From assembly GCF_001854325.1 (NCBI RefSeq), contig NZ_CP017754.1:1736001-1800000 (forward strand): a stretch of DNA of 64,000 bases, written 5' to 3'. Each line of letters begins with the position of its first letter. The stretch's first letter is position 1. This DNA is from Cupriavidus malaysiensis (GTDB lineage: Bacteria > Pseudomonadota > Gammaproteobacteria > Burkholderiales > Burkholderiaceae). Below the pieces are notes generated by a model. It saw only the letters and a program-made list of their open reading frames with translations. It was not told the origin of the DNA and made no database searches. Positions 43,466 to 51,084 of the stretch are shown here, piece by piece. The translations under genes were made by a program, and so were the position numbers.

Positions 43466-44344
43466 TCAGCGGTTGGCGCGGTTCATGAACACCAGGCGCT
43501 CGAACAGGTGCACATCCTGCTCGTTCTTCAGCAGCGCGCCGTGCAGCGGCGGGATGGCCGCCTTCTTGTCCGGGCTGTGCAGCGCCTCGGGCGGGATGTC
43601 CTCGGCCATCAGCAGCTTGAGCCAGTCGATCAGCTCGGAGGTGGACGGCTTCTTCTTCAGGCCCGGCAGGTTGCGCATGTCGTAGAAGGACTGCAGCGCG
43701 GCCGTGACCAGCTCGCGCTTGATGCCCGGATAGTGCACGTCGACGATGCGCTGCATGGTGTCGGCGTCGGGGAACTTGATGTAGTGGAAGAAGCAGCGGC
43801 GCAGGAAGGCGTCGGGCAGCTCCTTCTCGTTGTTGGAGGTGATGATCACCAGCGGGCGCTGCCTGGCGCGCACCAGCTCGCGCGTCTCGTAGACGTAGAA
43901 CTCCATGCGGTCGAGCTCGCGCAGCAGGTCATTGGGGAACTCGATGTCGGCCTTGTCGATCTCGTCGATCAGCAGAACGACCTGCTGGTCGGACTCGAAG
44001 GCCTGCCACAGCACGCCCTTGACGATGTAGTTGCGGATGTCGTGCACGCGGTCGTCGCCGAGCTGGGAATCGCGCAGGCGCGACACCGCGTCGTACTCGT
44101 ACAGGCCCTGCTGCGCCTTGGTGGTCGACTTGATGTGCCACTGCAGCAGCGGCATGCCGAGCGCCGCGGCCACTTCCTCGGCCAGCATCGTCTTGCCGGT
44201 GCCGGGCTCGCCCTTGATCAGCAGCGGGCGCTGCAGCGTGCGGGCGGCATTGACGGCCAGCTTGAGGTCATCGGTGGCGACATATTGGTCACTGCCCTCG
44301 AAGCGGGCCTGCTGTGACGGGGTGGCGTTGGCGGTTTGGCTCAT
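43466..44344 (-). CDS. MoxR family AAA+ ATPase
   Basis: A 292-residue AAA+ chaperone-like ATPase. Walker A is LLIKGEPGTGKTMLAEE (about 41-57), Walker B QQVVLLIDEIDKADIEFPNDLLREL, sensor 1 VIITSNNEKELPDAFLRRC with the arginine finger, and the C-terminal lid contains SELIDWLKLLM. This length and arrangement match the CoxD/APE2220-type MoxR partners of CoxE-like VWA proteins, encoded two genes downstream. I use ATG 44344; the in-frame extension upstream to 44644 overlaps the promoter of the divergent cytochrome c genes. There is no clear ribosome-binding site before ATG 44344. Confidence 0.9.
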   Translation of the reverse strand: MSQTANATPSQQARFEGSDQYVATDDLKLAVNAARTLQRPLLIKGEPGTGKTMLAEEVAAALGMPLLQWHIKSTTKAQQGLYEYDAVSRLRDSQLGDDRVHDIRNYIVKGVLWQAFESDQQVVLLIDEIDKADIEFPNDLLRELDRMEFYVYETRELVRARQRPLVIITSNNEKELPDAFLRRCFFHYIKFPDADTMQRIVDVHYPGIKRELVTAALQSFYDMRNLPGLKKKPSTSELIDWLKLLMAEDIPPEALHSPDKKAAIPPLHGALLKNEQDVHLFERLVFMNRANR

Positions 44345-44491
44345 GTGGCAAAGAGAGGCTAGGGTGGCTGGAATCGCTGGGGCGCCGCGGTCCGGCGGGC
44401 CGGGCCGCCGCCTGCTGTCGACGACGGCGATGGGCCAGTATAAAAGAGCTTTTCCATTCGCGTTTGGTCGCTGATGCGCCAAGGTGCAGGC

Positions 44492-44521
44492 TGGACGCTC
44501 GGGTGCCGGCTGCGGTACAAT
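44492..44521 (+). promoter_or_regulatory. Predicted sigma-70 promoter for the cytochrome c pair
   Basis: TGGACG (44492-44497), 18 bp, TACAAT (44516-44521). It points towards the cytochrome genes, leaving a leader of about 270 nt. The surrounding gene-free stretch 44345-44800 also carries short GCAGG-type direct repeats (44719-44775) and no coding sequence I can support. Confidence 0.45.
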
Positions 44522-44800
44522 GCGCCGGTTTGACGCGCCCCCCACGTCCAGTCTTACGCGCCCCGGCGGCCCGCGCTGCCTTCTCTTCGCGGCATCTACC
44601 GGGACGCGGCATTCAAGAAATAGAAATGGTTCCAGAGCAGCCACGCGCGCGCCAGCGCCCGGGGCAAGCTGCCTGGCAATCCGCCGTGTTCACGCAGGAG
44701 ACAAGGAACCCGGCAGGCAGGGCAGTGTTCAGGAGTCGCTTCGGTCAGGCAGGTCGGGCAGGTGATTCAGGCAGGGTTAACACTTCCATTCGCTACGACA

Positions 44801-45148
44801 ATGAAAAAGCTCCTCACGGTGGTTGTGCTGGGCGCTACCGCAATGGCGGCGCAGGCCCAGGAAGTCAAGGGCAATGTGGACGCCGCCAAGAACAAGGTTG
44901 CGATGTGCATCGGCTGCCACGGCATTCCCGGCTACCGGGCTTCGTTCCCGGAAGTCTATGAGGTGCCCCTGCTGGGCGGGCAGAACGCCAAGTACATCGA
45001 GAACGCGCTGAAGGAATACCAGAAGGGCGATCGGAAGCACCCGACCATGCGCGGCATCGCCGCGACGCTGAGCGACCAGGATATCGCCGACGTGGCGGCC
45101 TACTACGCCCAGCAGAAGCCCGATTCCCAGAACAATACGCAGAAATAA
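44801..45148 (+). CDS. Class I cytochrome c, exported
   Basis: A 115-residue monohaem cytochrome c. The signal peptide MKKLLTVVVLGATAMAAQA is cleaved after AQA; the haem site CIGCH is at about residues 37-41, and the axial Met is most likely in HPTMRGIAATLSDQDIADVAAYYA, the cytochrome c-553/c4-like C-terminal signature. It is periplasmic and transfers electrons to a terminal oxidase or reductase. I start at ATG 44801 to give a proper signal peptide. A second, homologous cytochrome follows 18 bp later; the pair resembles a split di-haem cytochrome c4. Confidence 0.92.
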   Translation: MKKLLTVVVLGATAMAAQAQEVKGNVDAAKNKVAMCIGCHGIPGYRASFPEVYEVPLLGGQNAKYIENALKEYQKGDRKHPTMRGIAATLSDQDIADVAAYYAQQKPDSQNNTQK

Positions 45149-45166
45149 GCGCGAGGACGCCGCATC

Positions 45167-45562
45167 ATGAAATCGCTCAAGACGCTCTCGCTCGCCGTTT
45201 CCCTGCCGCTGCTGATGGCCGCCGGCTCCGCCGCGGCCGCCGACATCGCCGCCGGCAAGGCCCTGGTGGAAAAGGGTAACTGCGCCACCTGCCACGGTGC
45301 CGACCTGAAGTCGCCCATCAGCCCCGAGTACCCGAAGCTGGCCGGCCAGCACGCCAGCTACCTGCTGCACGCGCTGTTGGCGTACCAGACCAGCAACAGT
45401 CCGCTGGTCGGGCGTTCCAATGCCATCATGGCCGGCCAGGTCAACGCGAATCCGGCGGTGACGGGCAAGGACGGCAAGCCGCGACCGTTCTCGCACCAGG
45501 AACTGCAGGATATCGCGGCCTATATCGAATCGCTGCCGGGCACCCTGGTCCTGAAGAAATAA
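45167..45562 (+). CDS. Class I cytochrome c, exported
   Basis: A 131-residue monohaem cytochrome c. Signal peptide MKSLKTLSLAVSLPLLMAAGSAAAA; haem site CATCH at about residues 43-47 followed by GADLKSPISPEYPKLAGQHASYLLHALLAYQ. The axial Met is probably in NAIMAGQ and the last helix is SHQELQDIAAYIESLPG. GAGGACGCCGCATC precedes ATG 45167. It is cotranscribed with the preceding cytochrome and closed by a strong terminator; the next gene is convergent. Confidence 0.92.
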   Translation: MKSLKTLSLAVSLPLLMAAGSAAAADIAAGKALVEKGNCATCHGADLKSPISPEYPKLAGQHASYLLHALLAYQTSNSPLVGRSNAIMAGQVNANPAVTGKDGKPRPFSHQELQDIAAYIESLPGTLVLKK

Positions 45563-45599
45563 GGCAGGCAGGCCGGGCCGGCCAGGTCCGGCAGGCGAG

Positions 45600-45645
45600 A
45601 AAAAGAAAAGCCGCCCCGCGTCTGCGCGGGGCGGCTTTTCTTTTT
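45600..45645. terminator. Strong bidirectional intrinsic terminator
   Basis: A stem of about 21 bp: AGCCGCCCCGCG pairs with CGCGGGGCGGCT around a TCTG loop, extended by A-rich and T-rich arms on the two sides. Each strand therefore reads GC stem then T-tract. It separates the convergent cytochrome c and aroG genes and should stop transcription from both. Confidence 0.92.
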
Positions 45646-45677
45646 TGTCGCGGCCGCCACAGGGCGGCCGCGACGGC

Positions 45678-46757
45678 TCAGTTGCCGCTGCCCTTGGCCA
45701 GCCGGCGTGCCTTGACGGCATTGGCCAGCGTTTCCAGCACCTTGACCGAATCGTCCCAGCCGATGCAGGCATCGGTGACGGATTGGCCGTAGGTGAGGTT
45801 CTCCACCGGCGTGCCCTGCACATGGTCCTGGCGCCCGCCGACCAGGTGCGACTCGACCATCACGCCGACGATGCGCTCGTCCCCGGCGGCCATCTGGCGG
45901 CCGATGTCCTCGCACACCGGGATCTGGTTCTCGTGCTTCTTGCTGCTGTTGGCGTGCGAGGCGTCGATCATCAGGCGCGCGGCCAGGCCGGCCTTGGCGA
46001 TCGCCTCGCAGGCCTCCTGCACGCTGGCGGCGTCGTAGTTGGGCGCCTTGCCGCCGCGCAGGATGATGTGGCAGTCCTCGTTGCCCGAGGTGGAGACGAT
46101 GGCCGAGTGGCCGCCCTTGGTCACCGAGAGGAAGTGGTGGGGCTGCGAGGCTGCCTTGATCGCATCGACCGCGATCTTGACGTTGCCGTCGGTGCCATTC
46201 TTGAAGCCGACCGGGCAGGACAGTCCGGAGGCCAGCTCGCGGTGTACCTGCGATTCGGTGGTGCGCGCGCCGATCGCACCCCAGCTCACCAGGTCCGCGA
46301 TGTATTGCGGGCTGATCATGTCGAGGTACTCGGTGCCGGCGGGCAGGCCCATCTCGCTGATGTTCAGCAGCAGTTCGCGCGCGGTGCGCAGGCCATCGTT
46401 GATCTTGAAGCTGCCGTCCATGTGCGGGTCGTTGATCAGGCCCTTCCAGCCCACCGTGGTGCGGGGCTTCTCGAAGTACACGCGCATCACCACTTCCAGT
46501 TCGCCGGCGAAACGGTCGCGTTGTTCCTTGAGCAGCTTGGCATACTCGAGCGCCGCGCGGGTGTCGTGGATGGAGCAGGGGCCGATGATGACGATCAGCC
46601 GGTCGTCCATGCCGTGCAGGATGCGATGCATGGCCTGCCGGGCGCCGTAGATCACGTCCGATGCCTTTTCCGAGCAGGCGAATTCGCGGATCAGGTGCGC
46701 GGGCGGCAGCAGTTCCTTGAGTTCGCGAATGCGCAGGTCGTCGGTGTTCTTCAACAT
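45678..46757 (-). CDS. aroG: 3-deoxy-7-phosphoheptulonate synthase (DAHP synthase, class I)
   Basis: First enzyme of the shikimate pathway: phosphoenolpyruvate plus erythrose-4-phosphate to DAHP. 359 residues, the AroF/G/H class. Family segments include GARQAMHRILHGMDDRLIVIIGPCSIHD (PEP/metal region), VVMRVYFEKPRTTVGWKGLINDPHMD, GARTTESQVHRELASGLSCPVGFKNGTDG and IDASHANSSKKHENQ. Residues lining the Phe/Tyr effector site cannot be judged by eye. The gene stands alone between the bidirectional terminator and an unusual leader with a complete-looking aromatic attenuator, so it is probably controlled by charged tRNA-Phe/Tyr supply. Confidence 0.95.
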   Translation of the reverse strand: MLKNTDDLRIRELKELLPPAHLIREFACSEKASDVIYGARQAMHRILHGMDDRLIVIIGPCSIHDTRAALEYAKLLKEQRDRFAGELEVVMRVYFEKPRTTVGWKGLINDPHMDGSFKINDGLRTARELLLNISEMGLPAGTEYLDMISPQYIADLVSWGAIGARTTESQVHRELASGLSCPVGFKNGTDGNVKIAVDAIKAASQPHHFLSVTKGGHSAIVSTSGNEDCHIILRGGKAPNYDAASVQEACEAIAKAGLAARLMIDASHANSSKKHENQIPVCEDIGRQMAAGDERIVGVMVESHLVGGRQDHVQGTPVENLTYGQSVTDACIGWDDSVKVLETLANAVKARRLAKGSGN

Positions 46758-46812
46758 GATGGCTCCGGGTCTTGTAGGGTCGTGGGATGCAGGGTTCAGG
46801 GCAAGTCTGGAT

Positions 46813-46847
46813 AAAAAAAGCCGCCAGGTTCGCTGGCGGCTTTTTTT
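46813..46847 (-). terminator. Attenuator terminator in the aroG leader
   Basis: Read on the minus strand: A-rich arm, GCCGCCAG, a 5-nt loop, CTGGCGGC and a run of seven T (stem 46833-46847 with 46813-46827, about 15 bp). It ends roughly 55 nt before the aroG start codon, inside the transcript leader, which makes it an attenuator and not a gene-end terminator. Confidence 0.88.
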
Positions 46848-46931
46848 GATGTCTGGGGACGCTTACAAGCTTCCCTCTCCTTCCGCCAGCGGTGCGAGAT
46901 CGCTAAAAAAGTAAAAGTAAAACTTGGCGGA
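46831..46931 (-). promoter_or_regulatory. Aromatic transcription attenuator of aroG (pause, antiterminator and terminator arms)
   Basis: Four arms in transcript order. Arm 1 TCCGCCA (46931-46925) overlaps leader codons 2-4. Arm 2 CGCTGGCGGA (46891-46882) lies in the distal leader codons. Arm 3 CCGCCAGCG (46839-46831) is the 5' arm of the terminator. Arm 4 CTGGCGGC (46827-46820) is its 3' arm. Arms 1:2 (7 bp), 2:3 (9 bp) and 3:4 are mutually exclusive. A ribosome held at the FYFYFF codons (46922-46905) would cover arm 1 and leave arm 2 just free to pair with arm 3, preventing termination. Confidence 0.82.
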
Positions 46932-46934
46932 CAT
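46863..46934 (-). CDS. AroG leader peptide (Phe/Tyr control codons)
   Basis: A 23-codon reading frame in the aroG leader, starting MSAKFYFYFFSD and ending in TAA at 46863. Residues 5-10 are six consecutive aromatic codons (Phe-Tyr-Phe-Tyr-Phe-Phe), statistically remarkable in so GC-rich a genome because TTT and TAC runs are rare here. Its position relative to the mutually exclusive hairpins is that of a classical leader peptide, whose translation senses charged tRNA-Phe and tRNA-Tyr. There is no clear ribosome-binding site before the ATG, so initiation may be weak. No separate function of the peptide is implied. Confidence 0.82.
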   Translation of the reverse strand: MSAKFYFYFFSDLAPLAEGEGSL

Positions 46935-47047
46935 GGAGGATTTACGGGTCAGCTTGCGTTGTCGGAAGGCTTGGCCGAGGCATTAAATTGCGTTGCTTCC
47001 GGTGAAACTGCCGCTTCGGGTGGTTTCATTGTCGGCAACGAAGCATC

Positions 47048-47076
47048 TTTATAGCGCGTTTTCCGAAGCTTGGCAA
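47048..47076 (-). promoter_or_regulatory. Predicted sigma-70 promoter for the aroG leader transcript
   Basis: On the minus strand TTGCCA (47076-47071), 17 bp, TATAAA (47053-47048). It overlaps the stop codon of the LuxR-type gene and would start a leader of about 285 nt that includes the attenuator. Hexamers and spacing are close to ideal. Confidence 0.6.
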
Positions 47077-47333
47077 GCGCACCCCGCATCGGCGGCATCG
47101 TCGGCCGGCAGCCAGCCCATGCCGCGCACCACGGCGGCGGTGCGCGTTTCCACGCCCAGCTTCACGTAGACGTGCTGCAGGTGCTTCTGCACGGTGCGCG
47201 TGCTGATGCCCAGCACGCTGGCGATGTCGCGGTCCGTCTTGCCGCGGGCGAGCCATCGCAGTACCTGGCGCTCGCGCGCGGTCAGCGTGCCCGGCGGGGC
47301 TGCGGCGAGGCGCGGGGGGCTCGGGTTTGCCAT
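47049..47333 (-). CDS. Small LuxR/GerE-type HTH regulator
   Basis: A 94-residue protein consisting of little more than a LuxR-type DNA-binding domain: LTARERQVLRWLARGKTDRDIASVLGISTRTVQKHLQHVYVKLGVETRTAAVVRGMG (about 17-73). There is no receiver or autoinducer domain, so it is either a constitutive binder or a partner for another regulator. It is upstream of aroG on the same strand and its 3' end contains the predicted aroG promoter. It is divergent from the methyltransferase at 47510. The target is unknown. Confidence 0.85.
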   Translation of the reverse strand: MANPSPPRLAAAPPGTLTARERQVLRWLARGKTDRDIASVLGISTRTVQKHLQHVYVKLGVETRTAAVVRGMGWLPADDAADAGCACQASENAL

Positions 47334-47509
47334 GGCGGGAAGGGACTACGCAATGGTGCGTATTGGCGCGCCGGGGCGCGTCTACCAAGATGGATGAGGC
47401 CAGTATAGACACCGGATGGGCCACCGGGCTTGGCGGCGGCGCACGACGGCACACGGCGGCCGGCGCGGCCGCCGCGCAGGGGAGCGCGCACGCGCGGAAG
47501 GGGCAGGCC

Positions 47510-48565
47510 ATGGCAATCAACGAAGAGAAACTCAATGCCTTCATGGGCAGGTTCGTGCAGGACCTCGGTGCCGTCATGCACGCGGCCACGGTGGTGGTGG
47601 GCGACGAACTGGGCCTCTACAAGGCCCTGGCAGAGAAACCGATGAGCGCCGACGCCCTGGCCGAGAAGACCGGTACCGACGCCCGCTACCTGCGTGAGTG
47701 GCTGAGCGCGCAGGCCGCCAGCGGCTATGTCGACTACGATCCGGCCGCCGACTGCTTCAGCCTGAACGAAGAGCAGGCCTTCGCGCTGGCGCAGGAGGCG
47801 AGTCCGGCCTTCATCCCGGGTGCCTTCCAGATCGCGGTAGCGCAGTTCAAGGCGATCCCGAAGATGCTGGATATTTTCCGCAACGGCCGCGGGCTGGGCT
47901 GGCACGAGCACGATCCGGCGCTGTTCCGCGGCACCGAGCGCTTCTTCCGCCCGGGCTACGCCGCCCACCTGGTGCCGGAATGGATCCCGGCGCTGGAAGG
48001 CATGGAGGCGCGCCTGCAGGCCGGCGCCAGCGTGGCCGACGTCGGCTGCGGCCACGGCGCGTCCACCCTGATCATGGCGCAGGCCTATCCGGCCTCGCGC
48101 TTCCACGGCTTCGACTACCACGAGCCGTCGATCCGCTATGCGCGCGAGGCGGCGCAGCGGGCCGGCGTGGCGGATCGCGTGAGCTTCGATGTGGCGACCG
48201 CCAAGGACTTCGATGGCGGTGCCTACGACCTGGTGGCCGTGTTCGATTGCCTGCACGACATGGGCGATCCGGCTGGCGCGGCGGCCCATGTATGGCAGGC
48301 CTTGCGCCCGGATGGCGCGTGGATGATCGTCGAGCCCTTCGCCAACGACCGGCTGGAGGACAACCTGACGCCGATCGGGCGGGTCTTCTACTCGGCCTCG
48401 ACCTTCATCTGCACACCGGCCTCGCGTTCGCAGGAAGTGGGATTGTGCCTGGGCGCGCAGGCCGGCGAGGCGCGCATGCGCGCAGTGGTGGAGGGGGGCG
48501 GCTTCACGCGCTTCCGCCGCGCCGCCGAGACGCCGTTCAACCTGATCTACGAGGCGCGTCCGTAG
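47510..48565 (+). CDS. Class I SAM-dependent methyltransferase with winged-helix N-terminus
   Basis: A 351-residue methyltransferase of the Rv2258c-like type. The N-terminal domain (INEEKLNAFMGRFVQDLGAVMHAATVVVGDELGLYKALAEKP) is a winged helix including MSADALAEKTGTDARYLREWLSAQAASGYVDYD. The catalytic domain has ASVADVGCGHGASTLIMAQAYP (SAM motif I, near residue 182), FHGFDYHEPSIRYAREAA and YDLVAVFDCLHDMGDP. Such proteins methylate small molecules; many are near regulators. I use ATG 47510 with GGAAGGGGCAGG before it; the upstream Ala-rich extension is unlikely. It is divergent from the small LuxR-type gene. Confidence 0.88.
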   Translation: MAINEEKLNAFMGRFVQDLGAVMHAATVVVGDELGLYKALAEKPMSADALAEKTGTDARYLREWLSAQAASGYVDYDPAADCFSLNEEQAFALAQEASPAFIPGAFQIAVAQFKAIPKMLDIFRNGRGLGWHEHDPALFRGTERFFRPGYAAHLVPEWIPALEGMEARLQAGASVADVGCGHGASTLIMAQAYPASRFHGFDYHEPSIRYAREAAQRAGVADRVSFDVATAKDFDGGAYDLVAVFDCLHDMGDPAGAAAHVWQALRPDGAWMIVEPFANDRLEDNLTPIGRVFYSASTFICTPASRSQEVGLCLGAQAGEARMRAVVEGGGFTRFRRAAETPFNLIYEARP

Positions 48566-48605
48566 TGCGGCGGGCGTCCGCCCGCCGCCCGCGCCGGCGC
48601 GGTGC

Positions 48606-50066
48606 TCAGGCCGTGCCGCCGACCGTCATGTTCTCGATGCGCAGCGTGGGCTGGCCGACGCCCACGGGCACGCTCTGGCCGTCCTTGCCGCACACGCCCA
48701 CGCCCGAGTCGAGCCGCATGTCGTTGCCGATCATGGTCACGTCCTTGAGCGACTCGGGGCCGTTGCCCACCAGCGTGGCGCCCTTGACCGGCGCGGTGAT
48801 CCTGCCGTCCTCGATCAGGTAGGCTTCGCTCGCCGAGAAGACGAACTTGCCATTGGTGATGTCGACCTGGCCGCCGCCGAAATTGACCGCGTACAGGCCG
48901 CGCTTGACGCTGGCGATGATTTCCTGCGGGTCGCGGTCGCCGTTCAGCATGTAGGTGTTGGTCATGCGCGGCATCGGCAGCGCGGCGTAGCTTTCGCGGC
49001 GCGCGTTGCCGGTCACCGGCATCTTCATCAGGCGCGCGTTGAGGGTGTCCTGCATGAAGCCGCGCAGGATGCCGTCCTCGATCAGCGTGGTGCACTGGGT
49101 CGGATTGCCCTCGTCATCCAGGTTCAGCGAGCCGCGCCGGTTGGCCAGCGTGCCGTCGTCGACCACGGTGACGCCCTTGGCCGCGACGCGCTCGCCCATG
49201 CGGCCGGCGAAGGCGGACGAGCCCTTGCGGTTGAAGTCGCCTTCCAGGCCGTGGCCGACGGCCTCGTGCAGCAGCACGCCGGGCCAGCCCGGGCCCAGCA
49301 CCACGGTCATCGCGCCGGCCGGCGCGGGACGCGCCTCCAGGTTGACCAGGGCCGAGGAAACCGCTTCGTCGACGTACTTCTGCAGCAGTTCGTCGCTGAA
49401 GTAGCCGTAGGCGTAGCGACCGCCGCCGCCGGAGGAGCCGATCTCGCGGCGCCCGCCCTGCTCGGCGATCACGGTCACCGAGACGCGTACCAGCGGACGC
49501 ACGTCGGCGGCGATGACGCCGTCGCCGCGTGCCACCAGTACCACATCGTATTCGCCAGCCAGCCCGGCCATGACCTGCACCACGCGCGGGTCCTTGGCGC
49601 GGGCCATGCGCTCGATGCGCTCGAGCAGGGCGACCTTGTCGCTGGCGCTCATGGAGTCGAGCGGATCATTGGGCGTATAGAGGTCGCGTCCACCCTGCGA
49701 GGACAGCGCCCCGGCCACCTTGACGCGGCCGCTGCCGGCGCGGCCGATGGTGCGCGTGGCCGCCGCGGCCTGGCTCAGCGCGGCCAGGCTGATCTCGTCG
49801 GAGTAGGCGAAGGCGGTCTTGTCGCCCGACACGGCGCGCACGCCCACGCCCTGGTCGATGCTGAAGCTGCCGGACTTGACGATGCCTTCTTCCAGGCTCC
49901 AGGCCTCGTTGCGGGTGTACTGGAAATACAGGTCGGCATAGTCGACCTTGTGCGTGAAGATGTCGGCCAGCACGCGCTGCAGCTTGGCCTCGTCGAGGCC
50001 GTAAGGGGTCAGCAGCAACTGCTGCGCGGTGGCCAGGTTGCGGATTCCGAGATCGCCGGCGTTCAT
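48606..50066 (-). CDS. tldD: Metalloprotease TldD
   Basis: A 486-residue zinc protease of the TldD/PmbA family, which works as a TldD-TldE heterodimer in microcin maturation and CcdA antitoxin degradation. The zinc motif HEAVGHGLE is at about residues 267-275 ([18 protein letters not shown]). N-terminal features [25 protein letters not shown] and [19 protein letters not shown] are typical, as is the terminal [34 protein letters not shown]. The partner tldE/pmbA is not in the window. It is 131 bp downstream of the nitrilase gene on the same strand, an arrangement I associate with beta-proteobacteria. Confidence 0.95.
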   Translation of the reverse strand: MNAGDLGIRNLATAQQLLLTPYGLDEAKLQRVLADIFTHKVDYADLYFQYTRNEAWSLEEGIVKSGSFSIDQGVGVRAVSGDKTAFAYSDEISLAALSQAAAATRTIGRAGSGRVKVAGALSSQGGRDLYTPNDPLDSMSASDKVALLERIERMARAKDPRVVQVMAGLAGEYDVVLVARGDGVIAADVRPLVRVSVTVIAEQGGRREIGSSGGGGRYAYGYFSDELLQKYVDEAVSSALVNLEARPAPAGAMTVVLGPGWPGVLLHEAVGHGLEGDFNRKGSSAFAGRMGERVAAKGVTVVDDGTLANRRGSLNLDDEGNPTQCTTLIEDGILRGFMQDTLNARLMKMPVTGNARRESYAALPMPRMTNTYMLNGDRDPQEIIASVKRGLYAVNFGGGQVDITNGKFVFSASEAYLIEDGRITAPVKGATLVGNGPESLKDVTMIGNDMRLDSGVGVCGKDGQSVPVGVGQPTLRIENMTVGGTA

Positions 50067-50197
50067 GGTGTTCCTTTATTGCCTTGATTGCGTCGTCGCA
50101 CCGGGGTGGCGGCGCGCAGGGAAAATTCGGGGGTGCCCGGCCCGCTTCCGATGGTTCCGGCGGGCCCGATGGTGCCAATGGGTCAGTGCCGCCTATG

Positions 50198-51019
50198 CTA
50201 CAGCACGCGGTGGCGCAGCGCAGGCAGGTTCTGGCGGATCTCCGCCAGCCGCGCCGGATCGATGGTGCCGCTGACCACGCCTTCGCCCTCGGGCAGCATC
50301 GCCAGCACTTCGCCCCAGGGATCGACCAGCATCGAATGGCCCCAGGTGCGCCGCCCGTTCTCGTGCCGGCCGCCCTGTGCGGCAGCCAGCACGTAGCACT
50401 GGTTCTCGATGGCGCGGGCGCGCAGCAGGATTTCCCAATGCGCCTGCCCCGTGGTGTAGGTGAAGGCGGCCGGCATCAGGATCAGGTTGACGCCGTCGCC
50501 GCGGGCCAGCGAGCGGTACAGCTCGGGGAAGCGCAGGTCGTAGCAGACCGACATGGCGACCGGGCCGCAGGGCGCGTCGAAGCGCACCGGCTGCGTGCCG
50601 GCCAGGATGGAGCGGCCTTCGTCGTAGCTCTCGCTGCCGCGCGTGAAGCCGAACAGGTGGATCTTGTCGTAGCGTGCGACGCGCTCGCCGCGCGGATCGT
50701 AGGCCAGCGACGTGTTGTAGACGCGTGCCGGATCCTCGCACCACAGCGGCAGCGTCCCGCCCACCAGCCAGATGCCGTGCCGGCGCGCGGCGTCGGCGAG
50801 GAAGCGCTGCACCGGGCCGTCGCCATCGCGCTCGCGCAACGCCACCTTGTCGGTTTCGCGCAGGCCCATCAGGCAGAAGTACTCCGGCAGCAGCACCAGT
50901 TCTGCGCCGCCGCGGGCGGCCTCGTCGATCAGGGCGCCGGCGCGGGCCAGGTTGGCCTCGAGCGAGGTACCGCTGACGGTCTGCACCGCGGCGACGCGGA
51001 ATAGGTTGGGGGTACTCAT
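50198..51019 (-). CDS. Carbon-nitrogen hydrolase family protein (Nit1/omega-amidase-like)
   Basis: A 273-residue nitrilase-superfamily amidase. The catalytic triad is visible: Glu in LVLLPEYFCL (about residue 43), Lys in ARYDKIHLFGF (about 113) and Cys in VAMSVCYDLRFPELYRSL (about 155). Bacterial Nit1-type enzymes hydrolyse deaminated glutathione or omega-amides such as 2-oxoglutaramate. It lies between yhdP and tldD on the same strand. The precise substrate is inferred from family resemblance only. Confidence 0.92.
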   Translation of the reverse strand: MSTPNLFRVAAVQTVSGTSLEANLARAGALIDEAARGGAELVLLPEYFCLMGLRETDKVALRERDGDGPVQRFLADAARRHGIWLVGGTLPLWCEDPARVYNTSLAYDPRGERVARYDKIHLFGFTRGSESYDEGRSILAGTQPVRFDAPCGPVAMSVCYDLRFPELYRSLARGDGVNLILMPAAFTYTTGQAHWEILLRARAIENQCYVLAAAQGGRHENGRRTWGHSMLVDPWGEVLAMLPEGEGVVSGTIDPARLAEIRQNLPALRHRVL

Positions 51020-51084
51020 CGGTCGGCTTCCTCGAGCGGGCGTGGTGTGGTGCGCCCCGGCGTCACCGGGGCGCGCTGGCGGGC

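Noticed and set aside
46949..47029. A 26-codon frame upstream of the aroG leader peptide
   Set aside because: Has no ribosome-binding site, no run of control codons and no relation to the hairpins.
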